A DNA stretch of 64,000 nucleotides from an uncultured Polaribacter sp. (GCA_943846595.1 OX044355.1:1724199-1788198), one strand, 5' to 3'; counted from the first letter of the stretch, positions 17,444 to 26,576 are shown. Numbers and translations: made by a program. The notes: generated by a model not told the origin, from the letters alone.

Positions 17444-18094
17444 TTACTTTTTGTGATATGCATCTATAACAGACTTTCTACCTATCGTTTTGGTAATGAT
17501 GTCTTTCTCTAGATCCCAACCTCTTGCAGGAGAATATTCTCGACCATACCAAATAATTTGCAAGTGCAGATCATTCCAAAGGGCTTCTGGAAATAACCGT
17601 TTTGCATCTTTTTCTGTCTGAGCCACACTTTTCCCATTGGTTAAATTCCAACGAAATAGCAATCTATGAATGTGGGTATCTACGGGGAATGCTGGCACAC
17701 CAAAGGCTTGACTCATCACCACGCTGGCTGTTTTATGCCCAACAGCTGGAAGTTCCTCCAAACCTTCAAAAGATTGAGGTACTTCGCCGTTGTATTTTTC
17801 AATGAGAATTTTAGACAGCCCATAAATCCCTTTTGATTTCATTGGGGACAATCCACAAGGGCGTATAATTTCTTTAATTTCTTCCACCGACATTTTTACC
17901 ATATCAAACGGATTGTCTGCTTTGGCAAAGAGTAAGGGGGTAATTTTATTAACCCGAACGTCTGTACATTGTGCAGATAATAAAACGGCAATTAGCAATG
18001 TATAAGGATCTTTATGGTCTAAAGGTATTGGAATTTCTGGGTAGAATTCTTCTAGGGTGTCAATGACAAATTGTACTTTTTCTGACTTGTTCAT
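17444..18094 (-). CDS. nth: Endonuclease III (HhH-GPD DNA glycosylase)
   Basis: A 216-residue HhH-GPD glycosylase/AP lyase for oxidised pyrimidines. The helix-hairpin-helix reads LPAVGHKTASVV with catalytic Lys121, and the catalytic Asp139 is in PVDTHIHR. The Gln of LLSAQCTD (residue 42) matches the damage-pocket Gln of the E. coli enzyme. The C-terminal region, which in E. coli Nth holds four Cys ligands for a [4Fe-4S] cluster, has none here: it runs LHLQIIWYGREYSPARGWDL and ends without cysteine. Bifunctional activity is still expected because Lys and Asp are intact. It diverges from bcp across a gap of 114 bases. Confidence 0.93.
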   Translation of the reverse strand: MNKSEKVQFVIDTLEEFYPEIPIPLDHKDPYTLLIAVLLSAQCTDVRVNKITPLLFAKADNPFDMVKMSVEEIKEIIRPCGLSPMKSKGIYGLSKILIEKYNGEVPQSFEGLEELPAVGHKTASVVMSQAFGVPAFPVDTHIHRLLFRWNLTNGKSVAQTEKDAKRLFPEALWNDLHLQIIWYGREYSPARGWDLEKDIITKTIGRKSVIDAYHKK

Positions 18095-18183
18095 TTTTAT
18101 CGTTGCAAAATTTCAAAAGGTTGATCTTACAAAGTTAACCTAAAACTTTAATTTCTGCACGAATAAATACTTTATCACTTTTG

Positions 18184-18191
18184 TATCTTTG
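18184..18191 (+). promoter_or_regulatory. Candidate -7 element of bcp
   Basis: TATCTTTG matches TAnnTTTG and lies 17 bases before the bcp start codon. No convincing TTG is found at 17-23 bases upstream. Confidence 0.5.
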
Positions 18192-18208
18192 TGAATAAAA
18201 TATAAAAC

Positions 18209-18661
18209 ATGACTACATTAAAAATAGGTGAGAACGCTCCAAATTTTGAAGCAAAAGATGAAAAAGGCAACACAATTCAGTTGTCCGATTATGCTGGAAA
18301 AAAATTAGTTTTATTTTTCTATCCCAAAGCAAGTACGCCAGGTTGTACAGCCGAAGCATGTGATTTAAGAGACAATTACGACGCTTTTTTAGCAAAAGGA
18401 TATGCTATTTTGGGTGCAAGTGCGGATGCTGCGAAACGCCAACAAAATTGGATCAATAAACACGAGCTTCCATTTCCATTATTAGCCGACGAAGACAAAA
18501 CGGTTATCAATGCCTTTGGTGTTTGGGGCCCTAAAAAGTTTATGGGAAAAGAATATGATGGCATTCACAGAACTACTTTCATTATTGATGAAAATGGTGT
18601 AATAGAAGACATTATTTCAAAAGTAAAAACCAAAGCACATGCAGCACAAATTTTAGGCTAA
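18209..18661 (+). CDS. bcp: Thioredoxin-dependent thiol peroxidase (Bcp/PrxQ)
   Basis: A 150-residue peroxiredoxin. The motif FFYPKASTPGCTAEACDLRD holds the peroxidatic Cys46 with the Pro/Thr that orient it, and Cys51 five residues later is the resolving Cys typical of the alpha-2 PrxQ type. It reduces hydrogen peroxide and organic hydroperoxides in the cytoplasm with electrons from thioredoxin. It is a single gene with its own promoter. It converges on the TonB receptor gene, whose stop lies 15 bases away, with no clear terminator between them. The window also encodes BshB1, so bacillithiol may be a second thiol buffer in this cell. Confidence 0.95.
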   Translation: MTTLKIGENAPNFEAKDEKGNTIQLSDYAGKKLVLFFYPKASTPGCTAEACDLRDNYDAFLAKGYAILGASADAAKRQQNWINKHELPFPLLADEDKTVINAFGVWGPKKFMGKEYDGIHRTTFIIDENGVIEDIISKVKTKAHAAQILG

Positions 18662-18675
18662 TCAATACGATTTAT

Positions 18676-21123
18676 TTAAAATTGCATTCCTATTTTAAAA
18701 TTCAAGACCCTACCAGTCATGAAATTAGGAACACCAAATTGGGTTTTGGAATACACATCCCGAACCCATGTGTTTGTGATGGCATTTTGAATGTCAAACA
18801 TATTAAAGAGTTCCAGCCCTGCAGTTAGCTCTTTGAAGTTTGATAGTAATCCCGTTGTAAATTGTTTTTTTGCGCTTGTAAAGACATAGGAAACCCCCAA
18901 ATCGGCTCTTTTATAATCTCGCAATCGGTTTTGAAAATTATACGGGTTTGAATACGAAGGAGAACCTCCTGGAACGCCGGTATTGAACACTAAATTTAAA
19001 TAGGCTTTTAAGTCAGGTAGGTTAGGGACGTAGTCTTGGAATAAAATACCAAATTTTAATCGTTGATCGGAGGGACGTGCAATGTTTCCTTGATTGTCAA
19101 TGTTTTCCATTGTTTTCAAATACCCCAAACTCACCCAGCTTTCACTTCCAGCAATAAATTCGCCATTTAATCGAACATCCACCCCAGAAGCAAATCCAGT
19201 GGTCTTATTGTCCGCTCTGTATCGAATTCTTACGTTGTCTATGGAATAGGCATTGATATTGCTTAAATCTTTATAATAGATTTCTGTTGTGAGTTTAAAA
19301 GGGCGCTCCCACATCTGAAAGCTATAGTCCATACCAGAGACAAAATGAATTGATTTTTGGGCTTTTACATCGACATTTAACTGACCATCATAATCTTTTA
19401 GTTCTCGATAGGAAGGGGGCTGTGAATACCAACCGCCTGATACTCGAAATAACATATCTTGAGACCAGTCTGGTTTGATGGCAAATTGCCCTCTCGGACT
19501 TATTGTTATTTGATTTTTTGAAGGAACTCCATTGCCAGTTACCTTCCAGTTTTGTGCTCGTACACCAACACTGTACCAGATTTCATGATCTTTCCACAAA
19601 CGTTTTTCATTCAATTGTATAAAACCCGAAACACGATTTATTTGCACATTGTTGTCTGCCCTTATATTTTGATAGGGAAGAATGGGGCCTTCAAAAGAAA
19701 CATAGGGTTGGTTGTTTCCTGCAGTCAATGGAGGACGCACCGAAAACCCTAATGAATCTATGATTTCCCATTCTCGGATACGGTCTTTGATATCTTCCTG
19801 TTGGTATTTAAGTCCAGCAGAGATTTCTAAAGCCTCTTTTTTATAAGTTCCTTTGAATTGAAAATTACTGATCAGCGCATCGAGATCATTTCTTGCATGG
19901 TTTAATTGTGAACCAATTCCTTCAGAAAATTCAACTTCTCCAAAATCTTCTGAACCAACATTGGCATCAACTTCTCCTAAATTATAGGCAGCTGCAATAT
20001 CAAAATATTCTTCTTCTTGTGTATTGTAGCTTGAGGCTGTTGCAGTAAGGTCGATTGCATCATTCACTTCATAATTTGCAGAAAGTGCTCCAAATAAGGT
20101 GAGATAATTGTTTTTTTCCTGTCCCTCATAAAAAACGGTTAATTCTATGGGGGCATTTACAGTTCCAAAACGAGTTCTTCTCGAAATTGGTGTATAATTG
20201 TAATTATTTAAAGAGAAATTCCCCAAAAAGTTAAGTGTGAATGCATCCGTGGCTTTGTATGATAAAAACGACTGTACATCCGTAAATCGAGGTTTAAAGT
20301 TGGTTTCTACTTGTTTGCTATTTACAAAAAGGCTGTTGTCTCGATATCGAATTCCTGTAATTGCGCTTAACTTTTTATCCAAAAATTGCCCTTCTAAAGT
20401 AATGCTTCCTCCCAAAATACTAGCATCTATAGTTGTAGCTCTTTCTTTTGCATCTCGGTAAGTAATGTCTAAAACTGAGGACAATTTGTCGCCATATTTT
20501 GCTTGAAAACCACCTGCCGAAAAGTTGATATTCTTTACCAGATTGGAATTCACAAAACTCAATCCTTCTTGTTGCCCAGATCGAATGAGAAAAGGTCTGT
20601 AAATTTCGATTCCATTAACGTACACGAGGTTTTCATCAAAATTCCCCCCTCTAACATTGTATTGTGTACTTAGTTCATTGTTATTATTTACTCCGGGAAG
20701 GGTCATTAAAACATTTTCTACTCCTGCATTTGGACCGATAATATTCTTTGCTTTTAAGACATCAATTTTGGTAACTCCTGCAGCATTCTTTTTATTATTT
20801 TTAACAACAACTTCCTTTAATGCTTCTGTTTTTGGAGTTAATATTGGCGAAAATCGCATCAGATTTTTACTGGTTGCTGTAATCTCTTTTGTAAATGAAT
20901 AATGGGCAATATGACTGTAGGTAATTGTGATTTTTTGGTTTAAAGGAATTCGTATGCTATAATTTCCATTTTTGTCGCTGGTGGTTCCAAAGGAATTGAA
21001 TTGAATATTCACTCCCTCGATGGCCTGTTTTTTTGTGTCTTTAATGACACCTCTTAAAATTGTTGTTGTCTGTGCATACATGATTGTAGGCAGCAAAACC
21101 AAAATGAAAAGTATTTTTTTCAC
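18676..21123 (-). CDS. TonB-dependent receptor with CarboxypepD_reg-like domain
   Basis: An 815-residue outer-membrane receptor. A signal peptide (1-17, ending YAQ) precedes a CarboxypepD_reg-like beta-sandwich (about 22-100, ILRGVIKDTKKQAIEGVNI). The plug follows (about 115-225, with VENVLMTLPGVNNNNELSTQYNVRGG), then a 22-strand barrel ending in phenylalanine (LNFKIGMQF). It is too short and lacks the features of a SusC protein, and no SusD gene is adjacent, so polysaccharide uptake is not indicated. The ligand is unknown. It is the second gene after the M23 peptidase (25-base gap), which suggests one operon. Confidence 0.93.
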   Translation of the reverse strand: MKKILFILVLLPTIMYAQTTTILRGVIKDTKKQAIEGVNIQFNSFGTTSDKNGNYSIRIPLNQKITITYSHIAHYSFTKEITATSKNLMRFSPILTPKTEALKEVVVKNNKKNAAGVTKIDVLKAKNIIGPNAGVENVLMTLPGVNNNNELSTQYNVRGGNFDENLVYVNGIEIYRPFLIRSGQQEGLSFVNSNLVKNINFSAGGFQAKYGDKLSSVLDITYRDAKERATTIDASILGGSITLEGQFLDKKLSAITGIRYRDNSLFVNSKQVETNFKPRFTDVQSFLSYKATDAFTLNFLGNFSLNNYNYTPISRRTRFGTVNAPIELTVFYEGQEKNNYLTLFGALSANYEVNDAIDLTATASSYNTQEEEYFDIAAAYNLGEVDANVGSEDFGEVEFSEGIGSQLNHARNDLDALISNFQFKGTYKKEALEISAGLKYQQEDIKDRIREWEIIDSLGFSVRPPLTAGNNQPYVSFEGPILPYQNIRADNNVQINRVSGFIQLNEKRLWKDHEIWYSVGVRAQNWKVTGNGVPSKNQITISPRGQFAIKPDWSQDMLFRVSGGWYSQPPSYRELKDYDGQLNVDVKAQKSIHFVSGMDYSFQMWERPFKLTTEIYYKDLSNINAYSIDNVRIRYRADNKTTGFASGVDVRLNGEFIAGSESWVSLGYLKTMENIDNQGNIARPSDQRLKFGILFQDYVPNLPDLKAYLNLVFNTGVPGGSPSYSNPYNFQNRLRDYKRADLGVSYVFTSAKKQFTTGLLSNFKELTAGLELFNMFDIQNAITNTWVRDVYSKTQFGVPNFMTGRVLNFKIGMQF

Positions 21124-21148
21124 GTAAATTGTGGAATTATATGTTGAA

Positions 21149-22840
21149 CTATTTTTTATAAAACGTTCTTATCAGTGTATTCGTATTTGATGCATTGTCT
21201 AAGACTACAAGTTTAAAGATATGTTTACTGCCTACCAATTTTTTATCCTTAAAATTATAGGTTAAGATGCCTTTTTTATGGTTATATTCCATCAATATCC
21301 ATTCACCATCAATCGTAGCTAAATAATTCTTAATTCCAGAATCTGCATCAGAAACTTTCACTTTTAAAGTAGTTGCATTTGAAATCCATTGTTCATCCTT
21401 AAAAAACAATGGGGTTAATTTAGGCGCTATCGTGTCTAACAACAACTGGTAATTCCCTAAGGTTTTTGTGGTTGTATAAAAGGTAATGTCTTTTTTTCGG
21501 GTATATTGGTACCTTGGATATTTTTTGTAATCAACATTTGCAATGTATAATTGCGCTTTTTCCTTTTCTGTATATTTTGAAACATCAAATGTTAAGGTAT
21601 AGCTTTTATCTATTGGAACTGTTGGTTCATGAACTTTTACGATCCCATTTTCTTTTCTAAGATTTAAATAACAATCCTCATAAAAGGTGTTTTTAGGAAA
21701 AGCAACCGTAAAACCTTCCAAAGTAAATTTCTGAAACTTTTTTGCTACGATTTTATAGGTGGTTGTGTCTCTTTTTTTTGTGAATAGTACATTGCTATTG
21801 ATTCCTTTAATCGGTATTTCTAAAATACTTTTATTCCCATGAAAATCTTTTGCGATTACCTGTACTTGGTAATTGGCATTCTCCGCTACTTGGATCTTTC
21901 CATCATTCACTAGATTTTTATAAATAGATAAGCTATTCTTTTCTACTCGATGTGTTTTTTGAATTCGTTGCTTGTATGTTTTAAAATAGGGGTAATCAAT
22001 AAGTAGGTTGATAAGCTTGCTTTCTGAGAAAGAAAAAGTGCTTACATCGTGATAATATACGCTTTTACCATTGACGAACATTTCCAAACTATAAATTCCG
22101 TTTTTGTTATTCGCATTGTTTAAGCGATCAAAGACACGAACACCAATACCAATCAATCCATTGGAGGAAAATCGATTTGTTTTATAAATGCCTTTTGCTG
22201 TTTTTTTTATGGGAAGCGCCACATTTAAATTGTTTTCATTGATTCGTGAAGCACTGCTTAATGCATAAATCATCAATGACTGAAAGACGGGAGGAATGTC
22301 ATCTTCGGGACGGATTCCAAAAAGCATCGGGTTTACAACCTTTTCAGTTGAAGTGTTTCTTATTTCAAAATGCAGATGAGGTCCACTCGAACCTCCTGTA
22401 TCTCCTGTATAAGCTATGACATCTCCCTTTTTAACTGGAAATTGATTTTCTTTTAAATAGAGATTCCCCGCGGTGTTTTTTTTCGTTTTGTACTGATATT
22501 TTTTTACATATTTTTCTATGGCATCAGCATATTTACTCAAATGTGCATAGACAGAAGTATATCCATTTGGATGTCGAATATAGATTGCTTTTCCAAAACC
22601 ATACTGCACTATTTTTATACGAGAAACATAGCCATCTGCCACTGCATAGGCTTTCAATCCTTCTTTGCCTCGTGTTTTAATGTCAATGCCAGAATGAAAA
22701 TGATTGCTGCGAAGTTCTCCAAATGTACCCGATAATACTAGCGGAATATCTAAAGGACTTCTAAAGTAGTTTTTCGGATATTTTTCTTGACCAAACCCTA
22801 AAAAAGAAAAGAATAATAACGTGAAAGGAATGTATTTCAT
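21149..22840 (-). CDS. M23-family metallopeptidase (LytM domain)
   Basis: A 563-residue secreted protein with a signal peptide (1-17, ending GFGQ). The LytM/M23 domain lies near the N-terminus (about 30-175). The first motif has His49 and Asp53 in FHSGIDIK, and the second is the HxH of SSGPHLHFEIR (about 155). All metal ligands are present, so active DD-endopeptidase or related peptidoglycan hydrolysis is plausible. The long C-terminal half (about 200-563) is beta-rich, with Ig-like stretches such as TLKVKVSDADSGIKNYLATI, and probably mediates binding. The TonB receptor gene follows after 25 bases. Confidence 0.92.
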   Translation of the reverse strand: MKYIPFTLLFFSFLGFGQEKYPKNYFRSPLDIPLVLSGTFGELRSNHFHSGIDIKTRGKEGLKAYAVADGYVSRIKIVQYGFGKAIYIRHPNGYTSVYAHLSKYADAIEKYVKKYQYKTKKNTAGNLYLKENQFPVKKGDVIAYTGDTGGSSGPHLHFEIRNTSTEKVVNPMLFGIRPEDDIPPVFQSLMIYALSSASRINENNLNVALPIKKTAKGIYKTNRFSSNGLIGIGVRVFDRLNNANNKNGIYSLEMFVNGKSVYYHDVSTFSFSESKLINLLIDYPYFKTYKQRIQKTHRVEKNSLSIYKNLVNDGKIQVAENANYQVQVIAKDFHGNKSILEIPIKGINSNVLFTKKRDTTTYKIVAKKFQKFTLEGFTVAFPKNTFYEDCYLNLRKENGIVKVHEPTVPIDKSYTLTFDVSKYTEKEKAQLYIANVDYKKYPRYQYTRKKDITFYTTTKTLGNYQLLLDTIAPKLTPLFFKDEQWISNATTLKVKVSDADSGIKNYLATIDGEWILMEYNHKKGILTYNFKDKKLVGSKHIFKLVVLDNASNTNTLIRTFYKK

Positions 22841-22932
22841 TGAAAGCGTAAATTTTTAGCTAAAATAGGGAAATTTGACGGTAGTTATTAACTTATTGAA
22901 ATTCAATTACTAACTAAAAAACCAATTAAACC

Positions 22933-22962
22933 TTGTAGAATGAAAAAAGAATATTAACTTTG
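22933..22962 (+). promoter_or_regulatory. Promoter of the coiled-coil/zapA operon
   Basis: TTG at 22933-22935 and TAACTTTG (-7) at 22955-22962 with a 19-base spacer, a close match to the Bacteroidota consensus. The first gene starts 27 bases downstream. Confidence 0.75.
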
Positions 22963-22989
22963 TTATCATAGTTTTTTCTAAAAGTTAAA

Positions 22990-23280
22990 ATGAGCATACC
23001 ATTAGAAGCAATTCATTTACTGGAAGATAAGTTGAAAAACTTGCTTTCAAATTATGAATTTTTAAAGAATGAGAACGAAATATTGCTTCAAAATGCAACA
23101 ATGTATCAACAGAAGCTTAAAGAACAGCAACAATTAATTGAAGGGCAACAGCAACAATACCATCTTTTAAAAATTGCAAAAACTATTGAAGGCAGTAAAG
23201 AAAACACAAGAGAGACGAAACTCAAAATAAATACTTTAATTCGAGAAATCGACAAGTGTATCATTCAATTGAATGCTTAA
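22990..23280 (+). CDS. Small coiled-coil protein upstream of ZapA (possible ZapB-like partner)
   Basis: A 96-residue, cysteine-poor, highly charged protein. Residues 5-55 read as one long amphipathic helix (IHLLEDKLKNLLSNYEFLKNENE, then Gln-rich repeats KLKEQQQLIEGQQQQYHLL). Heptad spacing of Leu/Ile predicts a coiled coil, and a second helix ends with ECF-free IREIDKCIIQLNA. It begins an operon with zapA 12 bases downstream. In size, composition and linkage it resembles ZapB, the coiled-coil partner of ZapA in E. coli, but there is no detectable sequence signature to prove homology. It is probably a cytoplasmic division-associated protein. Confidence 0.8.
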   Translation: MSIPLEAIHLLEDKLKNLLSNYEFLKNENEILLQNATMYQQKLKEQQQLIEGQQQQYHLLKIAKTIEGSKENTRETKLKINTLIREIDKCIIQLNA

Positions 23281-23292
23281 GTTCATTATATT

Positions 23293-23583
23293 GTGGGGAA
23301 ATTAAAAATAAACGTTGTAATAGCAGGCAGAACTTATCCTTTAAACGTGAGTAGCACACAAGAGGAAGAGGGGATGCGTAAAGCAGCTATAGCCATCAAT
23401 GCTTTAATTAAGAATTACGAGCAAAATTATGCCGTAAGCGACAAACAAGATGTTTTAGCCATGTGTGCATTACAGTTCGCTTCAAAATTAGAAATTTCAC
23501 AATTAGAAGAATCAGCAACAGATACCGAAGTATTAAATAAAATAAAAGCGCTTACCCAGCTGGTAAATACGCATTTAGAATAG
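23293..23583 (+). CDS. zapA: Cell division protein ZapA
   Basis: A 96-residue ZapA. The N-terminal globular motif KINVVIAGRTYPLNV and following EEEGMRKAAIAINALI match the family, and the C-terminal half is a coiled coil (ALQFASKLEISQLEES...). ZapA tetramers bundle FtsZ filaments at midcell. The start is GTG at 23293 (reading MGKLKINVV). It follows the coiled-coil gene by 12 bases and is itself followed by a structured RNA and rny. The zapA-6S RNA linkage also occurs in Proteobacteria. Confidence 0.92.
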   Translation: MGKLKINVVIAGRTYPLNVSSTQEEEGMRKAAIAINALIKNYEQNYAVSDKQDVLAMCALQFASKLEISQLEESATDTEVLNKIKALTQLVNTHLE

Positions 23584-23607
23584 TTTTCTTAAAGATATTA
23601 ATAATAT

Positions 23608-23773
23608 ACTGCCTACGTTAGTAATTTGTTTGATAAACTCAACACGAATCTATTATGAAGGATAAGTCTTAGTAGCTAAAGCATGCCATCTCAGTATTGA
23701 CCCTTGATCTACTAGTTAGTCCTATAAATACCATAATGGAGTTTATATAAACCCAACTGATGTAGGCTTTTTT
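23608..23773 (+). ncRNA. ssrS: Probable 6S RNA (SsrS, Flavobacteria type)
   Basis: The 208-base gap between zapA and rny has no ORF but has clear RNA structure. GCCTACGTTAG (23611-23621) pairs with CTGATGTAGGC (23757-23767) in an 11-bp closing stem containing two G-U pairs. A T run follows at 23768-23773, as for an intrinsic terminator. The enclosed 135 bases form a long interrupted hairpin, as expected for 6S RNA, which mimics an open promoter and binds RNA polymerase holoenzyme. The position between zapA and rny and the size of about 165 bases fit the 6S-Flavo family known from Rfam. The ends are estimates from the pairing. Confidence 0.75.
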
Positions 23774-23791
23774 ATACATTAAATTTAAATT

Positions 23792-25360
23792 ATGGAAGAA
23801 ATGATACTTCCCATTAGCATGGGAATTTTAATAGGAATTGTTGTAGGTTTTTTAATCTTGAAAATTGCTGAAAAAGCAAAAGGAAAAAAAGCTTTACATA
23901 GAACAACTAAAGAAGCTGCTTCAATTTTAAAACAAGCTAAAATTGACGCTGAGTCTATAAAAAAGGATAAAATCCTCCAAGCAAAAGAGAAGTTTATTGA
24001 ATTAAAATCGGAACATGAAAAAGTAATTTTTTCTCGAGAAAAGAAAATATCAGATGTTGAAAAAAGGATTCGAGATCGCGAATCTCAAGTAGCCTCTGAA
24101 GTAGATAAGAATAAAAAATTGAATCGCTCTTTGGAACAAAAAGAAAAAGATTTTGATTTTAAACTTGATTTCTTAGACAAAAAAGAAAGTGAGTTAGAGA
24201 AAAACCACAAACGTCAAGTAGATATGCTTGAGCAAATCTCTGGTTTGTCTGCAGACGAAGCCAAAAAAGAATTAATTACTTCTTTGAAAGATGAAGCAAA
24301 GGCTGATGCAATGGCATTTGTTCAAACCACCATTGAAGAGTCTAAATTAACTGCAGAACAAGAAGCGCGCAAAGTAGTTCTTGGAACCATACAAAGAGTA
24401 GGCGTAGAGCAAGCTGTAGAAAATTGTGTTTCTGTTTTTAACTTAGAATCCGATGATGTAAAAGGAAGAATTATTGGTAGAGAAGGAAGAAACATTAGAG
24501 CTATAGAAGCTGCAACAGGAGTAGAAATTATTGTTGACGATACTCCAGATGCTATTATTCTATCTTGTTTTGATCCAATTCGAAGAGAAATTGCACGTTT
24601 GTCATTGCATAAATTAGTCACCGATGGAAGAATACACCCTGCAAGAATAGAAGAAGTAGTTGGGAAGACAGAAAGACAAATTACACAAGAAATTATTGAA
24701 GTTGGTAAACGTACTGTGATCGATTTAGGCATTCATGGATTACATCCTGAATTGATAAAAGCAGTCGGTAGAATGAAATACCGTTCTTCTTATGGACAAA
24801 ACTTATTACAACACTCAAGAGAAGTTGCAAATCTCTGTGGAATTATGGCCTCAGAAATGGGCTTAAATGCTAAGGTAGCTAAGCGTGCTGGATTGTTGCA
24901 TGATATTGGTAAAGTACCCAATGAAGAAAGTGAATTGCCACACGCATTGTTAGGAATGCAATGGGCAGAGAAATACGGTGAAAAACCAGATGTTTGTAAC
25001 GCCATTGGAGCCCATCACGATGAAATTGAGATGAAAAGTTTGATCTCTCCAATCGTTCAGGTTTGTGATGCGATCTCAGGAGCGAGACCAGGTGCCAGAA
25101 GGCAGGTGTTGGATTCTTATATCCAACGATTAAAAGACTTAGAAGAGATTGCTTTTGGATTTACAGGAGTACAAAAGGCCTATGCTATTCAAGCTGGTCG
25201 TGAATTGCGTGTGATGGTAGAAAGTACGAAAGTAAATGATGCCAAAGCAGCAGAATTATCATTCAGTATTTCTCAGAAAATACAGAACGACATGACCTAT
25301 CCCGGGCAAGTGAAAGTAACGGTAATTCGAGAAACAAGAGCCGTGAATGTTGCTAAGTAA
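23792..25360 (+). CDS. rny: Ribonuclease Y
   Basis: A 522-residue endoribonuclease that starts mRNA decay at the membrane. The order is an N-terminal membrane anchor (about 5-25, [18 protein letters not shown]), a long Lys/Glu-rich coiled coil (about 30-200), a KH domain ([22 protein letters not shown], about 227), and an HD domain with [10 protein letters not shown] and LLHDIGK (about 340-375) holding the metal ligands, then the conserved C-terminal [13 protein letters not shown]. Length matches the family (about 520). A bidirectional terminator follows 21 bases past the stop. Confidence 0.97.
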   Translation: MEEMILPISMGILIGIVVGFLILKIAEKAKGKKALHRTTKEAASILKQAKIDAESIKKDKILQAKEKFIELKSEHEKVIFSREKKISDVEKRIRDRESQVASEVDKNKKLNRSLEQKEKDFDFKLDFLDKKESELEKNHKRQVDMLEQISGLSADEAKKELITSLKDEAKADAMAFVQTTIEESKLTAEQEARKVVLGTIQRVGVEQAVENCVSVFNLESDDVKGRIIGREGRNIRAIEAATGVEIIVDDTPDAIILSCFDPIRREIARLSLHKLVTDGRIHPARIEEVVGKTERQITQEIIEVGKRTVIDLGIHGLHPELIKAVGRMKYRSSYGQNLLQHSREVANLCGIMASEMGLNAKVAKRAGLLHDIGKVPNEESELPHALLGMQWAEKYGEKPDVCNAIGAHHDEIEMKSLISPIVQVCDAISGARPGARRQVLDSYIQRLKDLEEIAFGFTGVQKAYAIQAGRELRVMVESTKVNDAKAAELSFSISQKIQNDMTYPGQVKVTVIRETRAVNVAK

Positions 25361-25379
25361 TAGGACATTATATGAAAAT

Positions 25380-25412
25380 AAAAAAAAATCCTGCGAATGC
25401 AGGATTTTTTTT
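25380..25412. terminator. Bidirectional rho-independent terminator
   Basis: AAAAAATCCTGC and GCAGGATTTTTT (25382-25393 and 25398-25409) form a 12-bp stem with a GAAT loop. It is A-rich on one side and T-rich on the other, between converging rny and xerD. Confidence 0.92.
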
Positions 25413-26307
25413 ATTTTCGAGGATGAAACTTTTCGACTACATCCTGTAAGTCGCTTTTGTCTAAATGCAAATAGACTTCCGTGGTGGTGATACTTTCATG
25501 ACCTAACATTTGTTGAATCACACGTAAATCGGCGCCACCTTTTAAGAGGTGTGTTGCAAAAGAATGCCGAAAGGTGTGCGGACTAATTCTCTTTTCAATT
25601 TGCGCTTTTAATGCCAGTTGTTTTAAAACAATAAAGACCATTTGTCGACTCAAACCATTGCCTCTTCGATTTAGGAACAAGGTGTCTTCAAAGGCTTTAT
25701 TCGGGTTGATGGTATTTCTAAAATGAAATACATACGCATTGATTAATTTTTGAGTGGTACTATGTATGGGGATAAAACGCTGCTTATTTCCTTTACCAAT
25801 GACTCTTATGAATCCCTCTTCAAAAAAAAGATCTGATATTTTTAATGAGATCAACTCACTCACACGCAATCCACAACTATACATTGTTTCAAGCATTGTT
25901 CTATTCCGTTCGCCTTGTGGATGTCTCAAATCAATGGCCGCAATAATCGTATTAATTTCTTCTATAGATAGGGTGTCAGGAAGTTTTACCCCTAGCTTTG
26001 GGGTCTCTATTAAATCTGTCGGATTCGTAGTTCTGTAATCTTCAAAAATTAAATAATCAAAAAAACTTCTGAGCCCAGAGATTATTCTTGCCTGGCTTCG
26101 AACGGCTACTTTTTTCGCTGTTTCGTAGATAAATTGTTGAAGGATATTTTCATCTATAGCAATGGGAGAGATGTCAATTTCATTGACCTTCAAAAAAACA
26201 ATGAGCTTTTTTAAATCCCTTGCATAGTTTTCTATGGTGTTGCTAGAAAGCCCTCTTTCAATTTTTAAAAAAAGTTGAAAATCGTTAATTCCGTTTTGCC
26301 AGTTCAT
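25411..26307 (-). CDS. xerD: Site-specific tyrosine recombinase XerD
   Basis: A 298-residue phage-integrase family recombinase. The SAM-like core-binding domain (1-95) is followed by a catalytic domain with the first Arg in YSCGLRVSELISL, Lys in GKGNKQRFIP, the HxxR motif in SPHTFRHSFATHLL, His in MLGHESITTTEVYLH, and the nucleophilic Tyr in EVY. The start at ATG 26307 gives MNWQNGIND and exactly the usual XerD length. An upstream in-frame ATG (26325) adds six residues. With XerC it resolves chromosome dimers at dif and helps terminus segregation. No dif site was recognised in the window. It is not linked to any mobile element. Confidence 0.93.
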   Translation of the reverse strand: MNWQNGINDFQLFLKIERGLSSNTIENYARDLKKLIVFLKVNEIDISPIAIDENILQQFIYETAKKVAVRSQARIISGLRSFFDYLIFEDYRTTNPTDLIETPKLGVKLPDTLSIEEINTIIAAIDLRHPQGERNRTMLETMYSCGLRVSELISLKISDLFFEEGFIRVIGKGNKQRFIPIHSTTQKLINAYVFHFRNTINPNKAFEDTLFLNRRGNGLSRQMVFIVLKQLALKAQIEKRISPHTFRHSFATHLLKGGADLRVIQQMLGHESITTTEVYLHLDKSDLQDVVEKFHPRK

Positions 26308-26446
26308 ACAGATAAAAATAAGCATAATTAAACAAATACAGTTGCTAATAATTACAATTAAAAATTCGTTTTTTTAAAATAAAATTAATACTACTAATTT
26401 TTCTGATGAGTAATAAAATGGACTAAATCTGCTTCGTTATCAGATT

Positions 26447-26494
26447 CACTTATTCCTTAATTCGCCCACTTATTCCTTAATTCGCCCACTTATT
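26447..26494. repeat. Tandem repeat, 20-bp unit, 2.4 copies
   Basis: CACTTATTCCTTAATTCGCC occurs at 26447-26466 and again at 26467-26486, and a third copy starts CACTTATT at 26487. It is the only tidy tandem repeat seen in a non-coding gap. It lies about 80 bases before the frameshifted barrel gene. Confidence 0.9.
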
Positions 26495-26576
26495 TATTGA
26501 CGTTAGTTTTTTTTTAAATAATTACTTTATTTGTCAAAAGTCATGAAGACTTTTATTTAACTTAATTTAAAAATAT

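Noticed and set aside
18676..21123. SusC-type polysaccharide uptake locus
   Set aside because: There is no SusD partner and no glycoside hydrolase nearby, and the receptor is short for SusC.
25411..26307. XerD as integrase of a mobile element
   Set aside because: The length and motifs are those of chromosomal XerD, and there are no attachment repeats, excisionase or cargo genes nearby.
26447..26494. Possible CRISPR array
   Set aside because: The 20-bp units are directly adjacent with no spacers, there are only 2.4 copies, and there are no cas genes.
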